DNA of 64,000 nt from Longibacter sp051155795. GTDB lineage: Bacteria; Bacteroidota; Rhodothermia; Rhodothermales; Salinibacteraceae. Location of the stretch: the NCBI RefSeq assembly GCF_051155795.1, contig NZ_DAXETW010000005.1, positions 34,658 to 98,657 of the forward strand, written 5' to 3'. Positions 31,795-40,384 of this stretch are shown here, in pieces. The notes under the pieces were generated by a model. It saw nothing but the letters and a program-made list of their open reading frames with translations, was not told where the DNA came from and made no database searches. Position 1 is the first letter of the stretch, and each line of letters begins with the position of its first letter. The position numbers and the translations under genes are program-made.

Positions 31795-31825
31795 CGAACA
31801 TAAGGCGCCTCTGAGCCCCTGTCAA
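31795..31825 (-). promoter_or_regulatory. Promoter of the histone-like gene
   Basis: Minus strand: TTGACA (31825-31820), 17-base spacer, TATGTTCG (31802-31795). Best match in the window to TTG/TAnnTTTG. Compare TTGACA/TAACTTCG of the cold-shock gene. Confidence 0.7.
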
Positions 31826-31884
31826 GCCGCTTTTCGGGGAAAAACCGCCCCGTGCCCGACCTGAGCGGGGTTTTACCGAAACGT

Positions 31885-32613
31885 TCAAGCAGCGAGACGT
31901 GTGGCTCTCACCGGGTCGTCCCACAATCCCTCCGGATTTGTCACAATGGCTGAGCACCCGGCGTCTGCCACACGGCGCACCGCGTCCGGCTCGGCGACGG
32001 CGTCCCCGACGGACGTCGCGTCGACCTCATCTTTCGTCCCTTTCGCATCGATAATCCCCGCCTGCCCGGCCTGAGACAGGAAAACGACGGTCGCGTCGAA
32101 CACATCATCCAGGGCGTTCTCGATGGCGATGACCGTATCGGCTGTCCAGACTTCCCGCACTTCCCCCGACGCCGTGCGCGCCAGACTCGACACCACGCCG
32201 ACAACGTGCTGCTTCAGTAGAGCCTCCAGCCAGCCGGTTTTGCCGACGGACAGGTTCGGGCCGGTTTCCGACCCGTTGGCCGTCTCTATCCGGAGAAGCC
32301 CGCGATCGGTGCCCTGAATCCCGACGGTGCTAACGACTTCGTCCGTGAGCGAGCCAACAATTTCCTGATTCGCCTCGCGTACGGCACGCTCCACCAGCCG
32401 CTTCTGCTTCTCGGTTTCCACATCGAGCACGCCGCTCGACCGCTCCGGGAAAATGCCCTGCGCCTCAAGCGTCCGTTCGACCTTTTCCCCACTGCCGTGC
32501 ACAATCAGGCAGTCGCGCTGTGCACCCTGCGTGATCTGCTTGGCCATTTTCTTGATAAAGAGCGGATCGCCGAGATGGTACCGATCCAGGTAAACGATGT
32601 ACAGATCGCGCAT
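31885..32613 (-). CDS. Amino-acid-kinase-fold protein, acetylglutamate-kinase-like, divergent
   Basis: 242 aa. The start (DLYIVYLDRYHLGDPLFIKKMAKQI) and CLIVHGSGEKVERTLEAQG resemble the opening and the HGGG loop of ArgB-type amino-acid kinases, but the usual Lys-containing KxGG start is replaced by YLDRYHLG. Later segments, VSTVGIQGTDRGLLR, SVGKTGWLEALLKQHVVGVV and FLSQAGQAGIIDAKG, fit the fold. The end, DAVRRVADAGCSAIVTNPEG, is also kinase-like. No arginine-biosynthesis gene is adjacent. It may be a bona fide but lineage-specific acetylglutamate kinase or a regulatory paralogue. The family call is moderate; the enzyme activity is not claimed. Confidence 0.6.
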   Translation of the reverse strand: MRDLYIVYLDRYHLGDPLFIKKMAKQITQGAQRDCLIVHGSGEKVERTLEAQGIFPERSSGVLDVETEKQKRLVERAVREANQEIVGSLTDEVVSTVGIQGTDRGLLRIETANGSETGPNLSVGKTGWLEALLKQHVVGVVSSLARTASGEVREVWTADTVIAIENALDDVFDATVVFLSQAGQAGIIDAKGTKDEVDATSVGDAVAEPDAVRRVADAGCSAIVTNPEGLWDDPVRATRLAA

Positions 32614-32824
32614 GAAGACCGAGGAACGTCGTTAGAAAGGATGTCGGTAAGCATGACGAGAAAGCCGGCAGGTACCGGTCCGCGTCACGTCAGGCGTTCG
32701 CGCATGGAGCACATTCGTATCAACCACCCGCCGTAGGAAGCGGTTCGGCTTGGCCGTATTTTCAGAGGGGATAGTGCCGCGAGAGGGTACCTCATCCGCC
32801 GGCAGCCGCCTTCACATTGCGCGG

Positions 32825-34102
32825 TCACCCGAGATCTGGAGTCGCCGGCCGGTACGACAGACGCTTGCCTGCGAGATGTCTGTCGAGGATCACCGCACCT
32901 GCGGCGCTCCATGCAAGGGGGCGCGTGCCGCCCGGGGCCGCTGTTTCAGCGTCGCGATACTCCGGAAACAGCCATCTTTCGGAAACACCATCCGCGCCGC
33001 TCGCGTCGAGGGCCGGGTCCCCGTCTTGCCGACGATTGGCCCCGTGAATCGCGTCGAGCACGTCGCGGGCCGCCTCCTCCTGCCGTCCCATGCCGAGGGC
33101 GCATCCCCACCATCCATTCACCATCGGCCAGAGGCCGCCGTTGTGGTAGTGGCCCGGACGGTTCTGAAAGGTACCGCGGTGGTTGCCCTGGAGCAGGTGC
33201 CAGTCCGGATCGCCTTCGCGAACCGGCGGCCAGAACGCCGGAATGAGCCGGCCGGGGCGGTCCGACCGCATCGACTCGCCCGCCTCCAGCGTTCGCCGTG
33301 CCGACGCGTCATCGCCGAGGCCGAGCAGCACGGCGAGAGCATTCCCCCAGGCGTCGAACATCGTCTGGTATCCGCCGGGACTCAGGGCCGGCAGCCAGTA
33401 CAGGGGGACGGCGTTGCCCTTTAGAACCTGTTGCGCAGCGTACGGGTGGTAGGCACCGTCCGCGGCCGAGCCGCCGAGGTCCAGCCGGAACGTTGCCGCG
33501 ATGCGCCGCTCGATCGTGTCTCGTCGCTCCGCCGCGTCGCCGATCCCAAGCATTTCCGCGCCGCGAAGTGCCCAGACGCGCATTAGCTGATCGAACAGCA
33601 CGTAGCCGTGCAGGATGTACTCATCCGCCCAGTCCCCTCCGAGCGGGACGTAAACGAGACCTCGTCGGTTGTACTCCCAGGCGGTGAGGAGCTGGAGGCC
33701 GCGCCGGACGTCATCTGCATGTCGTGCTCCAAACGCCACGTCACCGGTTGCCTGCACGTACTGGGCCAGGCCCACGACGAACCAGGAAATGGCGTCGACG
33801 CGGCCGCTGAGGCCGCCATAGCTCACGTCGGTGATTTGTCCCTCCCGAATGGCGAGGTTCGACGGGATCTGACCGTCGGGCCCACCGGCAGCTGCGAGGG
33901 CTTCGAGGGTGTCCTTCAGGCCCTGCGTGATCCGATCATCGCCCGCCACCAGACCGGCCAGCCCACACATCACGCTATCTCGGGCCCACACGCGGCGATA
34001 GTTCGTCACGTCCGTCGGGCTCGCGAGAATTCCGTCTGACGTCGTGACGGCGTGAAGAAGGTCGAGAGCCGCATCGGTAGCAGGGTCGAAGGAAGCGGGC
34101 AT
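32825..34102 (-). CDS. Glycoside hydrolase with (alpha/alpha)6 barrel, GH100 / debranching-enzyme type
   Basis: 425 aa, no signal peptide. The N-terminal NYRRVWARDSVMCGLAGL contains the RD motif seen in GH15-, GH100- and amylo-1,6-glucosidase-like proteins. Further landmarks: SGRVDAISWFVVGLAQYVQ, VYVPLGGDWADEYILHGYVL, FDQLMRVWALRGAEML, and late NRPGHYHNGGLWPMVNGWW. The alternation of long helices fits a six-hairpin barrel. Likely a cytosolic hydrolase of sucrose, glycogen branches or a compatible-solute glycoside such as those halophiles accumulate; the exact activity cannot be set. It precedes the amino-acid-kinase-like gene on the same strand, 211 bases apart. Confidence 0.65.
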   Translation of the reverse strand: MPASFDPATDAALDLLHAVTTSDGILASPTDVTNYRRVWARDSVMCGLAGLVAGDDRITQGLKDTLEALAAAGGPDGQIPSNLAIREGQITDVSYGGLSGRVDAISWFVVGLAQYVQATGDVAFGARHADDVRRGLQLLTAWEYNRRGLVYVPLGGDWADEYILHGYVLFDQLMRVWALRGAEMLGIGDAAERRDTIERRIAATFRLDLGGSAADGAYHPYAAQQVLKGNAVPLYWLPALSPGGYQTMFDAWGNALAVLLGLGDDASARRTLEAGESMRSDRPGRLIPAFWPPVREGDPDWHLLQGNHRGTFQNRPGHYHNGGLWPMVNGWWGCALGMGRQEEAARDVLDAIHGANRRQDGDPALDASGADGVSERWLFPEYRDAETAAPGGTRPLAWSAAGAVILDRHLAGKRLSYRPATPDLG

Positions 34103-34172
34103 GCGGGCCGGCAGATGTCGAACAGTTAGAATGGACTCGTCAACGTAGGCCCCGGCCGCACGACCGTCAAGC

Positions 34173-34199
34173 GCGTCCTGGGCGTCCTGGGCGTCCTGG
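34173..34199. repeat. GCGTCCTGG tandem repeat, three exact copies
   Basis: Three perfect 9-base units head to tail, in gene-free DNA upstream of the glycosidase start. Confidence 0.9.
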
Positions 34200-34523
34200 G
34201 CGCCCTTCGGATCGTTTCCGCTATGCGCCCCCGGCCCGTGCGAATTGCTCAGATACGTGGCGGTGTTCAGGTGCTTCGGTGTTCAAGTGCGCAAGCGTTC
34301 GGGTTGTCGCATGTTGACGTGTTGAGATGGTCGCCAAAGGGGCCTTGCCCCCGAAGCGTCGTGTGGCTGAAGGCACCAACGAGTCCACGACCCAACGGTC
34401 CATGACCCAACGGTCGAAGGCCGCCCCCACTCCGACTGTCCCGCCCCTGAAGCTACGGATTCGGTACCCGGCGTTACATGCGATCCCGGCAAAACGCCGG
34501 TGATCCCATCCCGCAACGCAATC

Positions 34524-34570
34524 AAATCCCCAATTCCCAATTCAAGATCCGCAATCCCCAATCCCCAACC
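34524..34570. repeat. (A)TCCCCAA / TTCCCAA repeat array
   Basis: Units of 7-8 bases (ATCCCCAA, TTCCCAA, ATCCGCA) recur about six times just upstream of dnaE. Same style as the CCCTGAAC arrays. Confidence 0.75.
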
Positions 34571-34694
34571 CTTATTCACTTGCGTTCCCCCATGGATATC
34601 ATTTGCTTGGAAAGGCCGGACGTAAGTTTCTTCCCCGGGCGGTCTTGCCCCTCCCCGGCCCCGCTTCTGCTTCATCCGACCCCGACGTACCTGC

Positions 34695-37600
34695 ATGGAT
34701 TTCTGCCATCTCCACTGCCACACGCAGTATTCGCTCCTGGACGGCGCCGCCGGCATCGACACGATGATCCAGCGAGCGAAAGAAAAGGAAATCCCGGCCG
34801 TCGCGATTACCGATCACGGGAATCTCTACGGGGTCCCGGAGTTTTACACCACTGCTCAGAAGCACGGCGTTCAGCCCATCATCGGGTGCGAGTTCTATGT
34901 AACTCCAAGCGGGCACCAGGACAAATCGGACCGGACACGGTATCACCAGGTGCTGCTCGCGAAAAACGCGACCGGCTACCAGAACCTTATCAAGCTCTCC
35001 TCTAAGTCCTACACGGAGGGCTTTTACTACAAGCCGCGCATCGATCTGGACATGATGCGCAAGCACCACGAGGGGCTGATTGCGACGACGTGCTGCCTGC
35101 AGGGCTGGGTCCTTCAGACCATCCTGAAGAAAGGAGAGGACGCCGCGCGACAGGTCTTCGAGGCGTTCCTGGACATCTTTCAGGACGACTATTACATCGA
35201 GATTCAGAACCACGACATCGAGGACCAGCACACGTGCAACGAGGTGCTGCTCCGGTGGTCGGAAGAATACGACGTGGATGTCATCGCAACGAACGACGTT
35301 CACTACGTCGACCAGGGTGACGCCGAAGCGCAGGATATCCTCCTTTGCCTGCAGACCGGGAAGGATTACAAGGATCCGAACCGGATGCGCTTCTCCAACG
35401 ACCAGTTCTACCTGAAGGGCGCCGAGGAGATGACGGAGGCGCTGACCGGGATTCCGGAGTCGTTCCAACGCGAGGCGCTCGTGAACACCAACGAGGTGGC
35501 CGCCAAGTGCAACTTCGAGCTTCAGATGGGCGACTTGCTCATGCCGCACTATCCGATTCCGGATGGCTTCGACGGCATGGATGATTACCTCCGTCACCTC
35601 ACCTTCGAACGTGCCAACGAGCGCTATGGCGACCCCCTCTCCCAGGACGTCGTGGACCGGCTCAACCACGAGCTCGGCATCATTAAGGAGATGGGATACT
35701 CGGGGTACTTTCTGATCGTGCAGGACTTCACCGAAGCCGCCCGTGACCTGGACGTCCGCGTCGGTCCCGGCCGGGGATCGGCCGCGGGATCGGCCGTTTC
35801 CTACTGTCTCGGCATCACGAACGTCGAACCGCTCCAGTACGACCTGCTCTTCGAGCGTTTCCTGAACCCGGAGCGCGTGTCGATGCCCGATATCGACATT
35901 GACTTCGACGACCGCGGCCGATCGAAGGTGATCGACTACGTGGTCAAGAAGTATGGGCGTGAGAACGTCTGCCAGATCATCACTTTCGGCACGATGGGTG
36001 CGAAAACCGTCGTCCGGGACGTGTCGCGCGTTCTCGACGTGTCGCTTGACCGAGCCGACGAAATCGCAAAGATGATTCCGGAAGGGCCGGGCGTAAGCCT
36101 GGAATCTGCGTTCGAGGAAAACCCCGACTTCCGGGCCCTGAAGGACGCGGACGACCCATCCGTGCGCAAGATGATGAATTACGCGGAGGTGCTCGAAGGA
36201 TCTGTTCGGCACACCGGCGTTCACGCTGCCGGCGTCATCATCGCGCCGGGTGAGGTGAGCGACTACGTACCGGTCTCCGTCTCAAAGTCCAAGGGCGAAA
36301 AGGTCATCACGACGCAATACGACGGGGACTGGGTCGAAGACTTCGGCTTACTCAAGATGGACTTTCTCGGGCTGAAGACGCTTACCGTCATCAACGATGC
36401 GATCGAGCTGATCGAGCGAAATTACGACGTCACGATCGATCTTGATGAGATCCCGCTGGACGACGAAGATACGTACAAGCTATTCCAGCGAGGCGACACC
36501 GTCTCCATTTTTCAGTTTGAGTCGACGGGGATGCGCGAATGGATGCGCAAGCTGAAGCCGACGGAGCTCAATGACCTCATTGCCATGAACGCCCTGTATC
36601 GTCCGGGGCCGATGGAAAACATCCCGACCTACATCGACCGGAAGCACGATCGGGAAGAGGTCGAGTATCCACACCCGATGCTGGAGGACATCCTGAAGCC
36701 GACGTACGGCATCCCGGTGTACCAGGAGCAGGTGATGCAGATGGCGCAGGAGATGGGCGGGTTTTCGCTCGGGAAAGCCGACATTCTTCGCCGCGGGATG
36801 GGGAAGAAAAAGGCGAAGGTGGTCAACAAAATGAAGGGCGAGTTCGTCGAGGGGGCCAAAGCCCGCGACGTGGACGACGAGACGATCGAGCGCGTCTGGG
36901 AGCTCATGGCCAAGTTCTCCGGGTACGGTTTTAATAAGTCACATGCAGCGGCTTACTCCATCGTCGCGTATCAAACGGCGTTTCTGAAAGCCCACTTCCC
37001 GGCCGAATTCCTGGCCGCGGCCATGACGAATGACATGGGCAACACCGACAAGCTAAGCGTCGTCCTCGAGGAGGCCCGCCGAATGGGGATCGAAGTGCTG
37101 CCGCCGTCCATCAATCACAGCCAGACGAAGTTCGATGCGAAGGACGGCAAGATCCGCTTCGGAATGGGCGCCGTAAAGAACGCGGGCGTAAATGCCATCG
37201 AGTCGATCATCGCCTCTCGCGACAAGAACGGCCCGTTTGAAACGATTTACTCGATGACCAAAGATCTTGATCTTTCGGTCGTCGGGAAACGGACGCTCGA
37301 AGCACTCGCGGATGCAGGCGCCCTCGACGATCTCGAAGGCCACCGGGCGCAGCTGGCAAACGCCGTTGACGGCGCTGTACGGTACGGCCAGAAGGTACAG
37401 GCCGATCGTGCGGCGGGCCAGAATTCGCTCTTCGGGAACGGAGAGATCGGATCGAGCGAAACCGAACCGAAGCTTCCCGATGCCGAGCCGTGGCCGACCG
37501 GCACCCGCCTTAAAAAGGAGCACGACGTCCTCGGGTTTTACGTATCCGGCCACCCGCTCGACGAATACCGCGCCGAGGTTGACGCCTTCGCCTCCGCCCA

Positions 37601-38186
37601 GTTCGGCAATACAGATGCGATCGAGAAGTTGATCGACAATCACAGCGGCGACGAGGACCAGTACGGGCGCGATCGCGGGCCCGTCCGCACGTTCTGTGGC
37701 ATCGTCACGGAGATCAACCGGCACACCACGCGATCCGGAAAGCCGATCGCGTTCGGCACGATCGAGGACTTCACTGGGCAGGGCGAACTGGTCTGCTTCT
37801 CCACGGTCCTTGACCGCGCCGGGCAGTATCTCGACGTCGACAAGGTGGTGCTCGTAAAGGGCAACGTCGAAATGCGCGGCGGTCAGGTGAAGGTGCTCGT
37901 GAAGGACATTCTTCCGATGTGGAAGGTCCGCGAGCAGAAGGTGGAGGAAGTGATCCTGACCGTCGACGCCGAGACGATGGTGGCGGAGGAGCTGCTCCAG
38001 CTCAAGGCACTTTGCGAAAACAATCGCGGCCACTGTAAGCTTTACTTTGACCTCAAAGCCCCGGAGTTAACGGGACCCGAACGGCTTCGGAGTCGCTCCT
38101 TCGTGATCGAACCTACCTCCGAGTTCATGAAGGGAGCGCAGCGCCTGGTAGGCCCGGAAAATATACGACTGACGGGTTCGATTTAA
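34695..38186 (+). CDS. dnaE: DNA polymerase III subunit alpha
   Basis: 1163 aa, the replicative polymerase subunit. The PHP domain opens the protein: FCHLHCHTQYSLLDGAAG and VAITDHGNLYG. The palm has the catalytic acids in PDIDIDFDD (Asp399, Asp401, Asp403). GPGRGSAAGSAVSYCLGI is another DnaE hallmark, as is RRGMGKKKAKV. The helix-hairpin-helix region is in DLDLSVVGKRTLEALADAGA. The OB-fold lies at ~990-1075 (RTFCGIVTEINRHTTRSGKP, IEDFTGQGELVCFS). The C-terminal region (~1090-1163) resembles a tau-binding domain. Length is normal for DnaE1. Gene-free repeat DNA lies upstream. No other replication gene is adjacent. Confidence 0.97.
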   Translation: MDFCHLHCHTQYSLLDGAAGIDTMIQRAKEKEIPAVAITDHGNLYGVPEFYTTAQKHGVQPIIGCEFYVTPSGHQDKSDRTRYHQVLLAKNATGYQNLIKLSSKSYTEGFYYKPRIDLDMMRKHHEGLIATTCCLQGWVLQTILKKGEDAARQVFEAFLDIFQDDYYIEIQNHDIEDQHTCNEVLLRWSEEYDVDVIATNDVHYVDQGDAEAQDILLCLQTGKDYKDPNRMRFSNDQFYLKGAEEMTEALTGIPESFQREALVNTNEVAAKCNFELQMGDLLMPHYPIPDGFDGMDDYLRHLTFERANERYGDPLSQDVVDRLNHELGIIKEMGYSGYFLIVQDFTEAARDLDVRVGPGRGSAAGSAVSYCLGITNVEPLQYDLLFERFLNPERVSMPDIDIDFDDRGRSKVIDYVVKKYGRENVCQIITFGTMGAKTVVRDVSRVLDVSLDRADEIAKMIPEGPGVSLESAFEENPDFRALKDADDPSVRKMMNYAEVLEGSVRHTGVHAAGVIIAPGEVSDYVPVSVSKSKGEKVITTQYDGDWVEDFGLLKMDFLGLKTLTVINDAIELIERNYDVTIDLDEIPLDDEDTYKLFQRGDTVSIFQFESTGMREWMRKLKPTELNDLIAMNALYRPGPMENIPTYIDRKHDREEVEYPHPMLEDILKPTYGIPVYQEQVMQMAQEMGGFSLGKADILRRGMGKKKAKVVNKMKGEFVEGAKARDVDDETIERVWELMAKFSGYGFNKSHAAAYSIVAYQTAFLKAHFPAEFLAAAMTNDMGNTDKLSVVLEEARRMGIEVLPPSINHSQTKFDAKDGKIRFGMGAVKNAGVNAIESIIASRDKNGPFETIYSMTKDLDLSVVGKRTLEALADAGALDDLEGHRAQLANAVDGAVRYGQKVQADRAAGQNSLFGNGEIGSSETEPKLPDAEPWPTGTRLKKEHDVLGFYVSGHPLDEYRAEVDAFASAQFGNTDAIEKLIDNHSGDEDQYGRDRGPVRTFCGIVTEINRHTTRSGKPIAFGTIEDFTGQGELVCFSTVLDRAGQYLDVDKVVLVKGNVEMRGGQVKVLVKDILPMWKVREQKVEEVILTVDAETMVAEELLQLKALCENNRGHCKLYFDLKAPELTGPERLRSRSFVIEPTSEFMKGAQRLVGPENIRLTGSI

Positions 38187-38342
38187 CCCGTTCCCGTCCA
38201 GCCCACTCAACAGGGCGTGCTTGGCCGACAGATCTCAAATTCAGAGCCCTTCCCGGATCCGGGGCCCTGACGCGCATAGAGCAGCATCCAGAGCCAGCTG
38301 GTTTTTTGTGAAGGAACAGTGGACAACGACGGCATTTCGTTT

Positions 38343-38374
38343 GTATGTTACGAAACCGTAGTGTTGTTACATAC
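38343..38374. promoter_or_regulatory. Inverted repeat upstream of the PAP2 gene
   Basis: GTATGTTAC (38343-38351) and GTTACATAC (38366-38374) are complementary at 8 of 9 places with a 14-base spacer, about 20 bases before the start codon. Possible operator. Confidence 0.4.
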
Positions 38375-38394
38375 CCGACACGCCCCGCGCGCCT

Positions 38395-39468
38395 GTGTTC
38401 TCTGCTCCATCCTGCGTAGCCCGCATTCTGGCCCGTACACTTGCGTGTGAACGCCTGTACTCCGGTTCCTGCATCCTGTGCACGGTCCTCGCGCTCCTCA
38501 GCTGTCACGGACTTCTGCCCGGATCCGCAAGCGCGCAATTACGACCCTCGGCGCTCTCTGAAACGGAGACGGTCAGCGACGCGGGCACAAGTTTGCGAGT
38601 CCACGCCGCCCCCCGCGGCCCCTCCCCTCGTGCGTCATTCGCACCGATGCAACGACAGGGCCTTCGCGCCGGCTCTTACCTTCCGGAAGCCGACGAACCG
38701 GTGCTCCGAACCGACGCGGATCGGTGGATCCCATCCTGGCAAAACGTCCGGTCCGACGTTCTTTCCATTGTCCGGGCACCTTTCACACTCGATCGAGACG
38801 AGACGCTCCAGCTGGTCGGTGCCTCCGGTCTTGTCGTGGGTGTGATGGCTGGACTGGATCGCCCCGCCGCCCGACGCGTCCCCGCGAATGCCGACACCCA
38901 CCTCGCAACTCTGGCCACGCCGGCATCCGCCCCCGGACGCCTCTACGACCGGATCGGTCCCGACCGCTTTGTCCTCGGAGCCATTGGGACGTTCGCGGTG
39001 ACGGGCATCGCTCTGCAGGAGAAACAGTTCACACGCACGTCCTTCAATCTGGTTGAGGCCCTCGCCCTCACCAAGGTCACCACCGGCCTCTTCAAAGGGC
39101 TTGCCGGTCGATCCCGCCCGTATGCAAACGCAAGCCCTTGGGACATCAATGCCGCGAAGTTCGGCAGCGCCCATGCGACCAAGTCGATGCCGTCGGGCCA
39201 TACCTCTCGCGCGTTTGCCATCGCCTCGGTCATCGCCCACGACTATGATCGGTGGTGGGTCCAGGTACCAGCGTATGGCGTTGCAACCTCCGTTGGCGTC
39301 CAGCGGATTCGCAGCGGCAATCACTGGCTCTCCGACGTTGTCCTCGGCGGTGCGCTCGGGTACCTGATTGGACGCACGGTCGCCGACACGGACGGCCCCG
39401 GGGACGGATCGGTCTCCTACGACCCGATCGTCGGGACGAACCAACTCGGTCTTCGCGTCCGGTTTTAG
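38395..39468 (+). CDS. PAP2-family phosphatase (exported)
   Basis: 357 aa from GTG 38395; no ATG lies early enough to keep the signal-like segment CILCTVLALLSCHGLLPGSASAQ. All three PAP2 motifs are visible: KGLAGRSRP (KxxxxxxRP), PSGH in SMPSGHTSRAF and RIRSGNHWLSDV (SRxxxxxHxxxD form). The mature part before the PAP2 domain (~50-150) is hydrophilic. The enzyme should dephosphorylate a lipid such as phosphatidate or undecaprenyl-diphosphate on the periplasmic side. It stands alone between dnaE and the amidotransferase gene. A leading inverted repeat may control it. The GTG start is the least certain part. Confidence 0.87.
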   Translation: MFSAPSCVARILARTLACERLYSGSCILCTVLALLSCHGLLPGSASAQLRPSALSETETVSDAGTSLRVHAAPRGPSPRASFAPMQRQGLRAGSYLPEADEPVLRTDADRWIPSWQNVRSDVLSIVRAPFTLDRDETLQLVGASGLVVGVMAGLDRPAARRVPANADTHLATLATPASAPGRLYDRIGPDRFVLGAIGTFAVTGIALQEKQFTRTSFNLVEALALTKVTTGLFKGLAGRSRPYANASPWDINAAKFGSAHATKSMPSGHTSRAFAIASVIAHDYDRWWVQVPAYGVATSVGVQRIRSGNHWLSDVVLGGALGYLIGRTVADTDGPGDGSVSYDPIVGTNQLGLRVRF

Positions 39469-39609
39469 CACGTCGCTACCTTCCGGTACCCCGCAGGAGA
39501 CCTTCCGGCCGCTTTACAATGACGTGAGCGACCTCGTCTCCATAGGAACGGCAGCCCGGGCGAGACGTGCCCGAGTATCGCATAGGTCACCAAATACCCA
39601 ATTGTCGGG

Positions 39610-40371
39610 ATGCTGCACATCGCACTGCTGGACGCCTCCCTCGGAACGCCGCATGCCAAGCGAAACTTCCGGCGTGAGATCGACGCGACGCTGACGGTGT
39701 TCGATGTAAACAAGGGTGAACTGCCACCCCCGATCGCCGATGAGAAACCGCTGCGGCAGACCGGGATCTCCGACCCGTTCGACGCGGCCGTCATCTCGGG
39801 GTCACAGTCGTCCGTCTATCACGACGACGCCTGGATCGCCCGATTGTCTACCTGGGTTCGTACTGCCGTTGCATCAGGCCTCCCCATGCTCGGCGTCTGC
39901 TGGGGCCACCAGCTACTGGCCGAGGTGCTCGGTGGACGCGTCGAAGGCGGAGCGTACGAACTCGGGTATACGGAGGTCGAACGAGTCAACTCGGATCCGT
40001 TCTTCGAGGGCGTGGAGAGCCCCTGTACCGTATTTGCGACGCATTCCGATCATGTCACCGAGATGCCGCCGGAGGCAACCGTCCTGGCCCGAAACGACGC
40101 GAGCATCCAGTCTTTCCGACACCAGAACGTGTTCACGACGCAGTTTCACCCTGAATACGATCTCCGAACGGCCAAGGCGATGATCGAGTCGAAAGACCTG
40201 CCGGCGACGGACATCCAGCAGGCACTCGACACCTGCACGGCCGAGAACGTGCGCAAGGCCCAGAACGTCAAGCGCGTGTTCGACAACTTCCTCTCGTACG
40301 TCGCCGGTGTGTCGGATCGAGCACCGATAGCAAACGACCCGCCGACCGCCGAACGCCCGTCCCAGCCGTAG
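39610..40371 (+). CDS. Class I glutamine amidotransferase
   Basis: 253 aa. Nucleophile Cys in LGVCWGHQLL, His and Glu in TTQFHPEYD, in the order expected of the triad. The domain stands alone, without a synthase partner domain. YELGYTEVERVNSDPFFEG and FATHSDHVTEMPPEATVLA are typical of GuaA-like stand-alone amidotransferases. Some relatives hydrolyse gamma-glutamyl compounds rather than donate ammonia; this cannot be decided. The next gene, a lipid kinase, starts 13 bases after the stop, so the two form an operon, but no functional tie is evident. Cytosolic. The last 20 residues are disordered. Confidence 0.87.
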   Translation: MLHIALLDASLGTPHAKRNFRREIDATLTVFDVNKGELPPPIADEKPLRQTGISDPFDAAVISGSQSSVYHDDAWIARLSTWVRTAVASGLPMLGVCWGHQLLAEVLGGRVEGGAYELGYTEVERVNSDPFFEGVESPCTVFATHSDHVTEMPPEATVLARNDASIQSFRHQNVFTTQFHPEYDLRTAKAMIESKDLPATDIQQALDTCTAENVRKAQNVKRVFDNFLSYVAGVSDRAPIANDPPTAERPSQP

Positions 40372-40384
40372 CGACGATCTGAAC

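Larger units (their letters stand above)
34103..34694. other. Gene-free, repeat-rich stretch before dnaE
   Basis: No gene supported. It holds three kinds of short repeats: GCGTCCTGG x3 (34173-34199), GTGTTCAGGTGC-like units (~34262-34320) and a CCCCAATCCC/CCCAATTC array (34524-34570). Whatever promoter serves dnaE must lie in the last ~120 bases; none could be placed. Confidence 0.6.

Noticed and set aside
34599..36224. 541-codon open frame on minus, opposite dnaE
   Set aside because: Antisense shadow; the plus-strand PHP and palm motifs are unequivocal.
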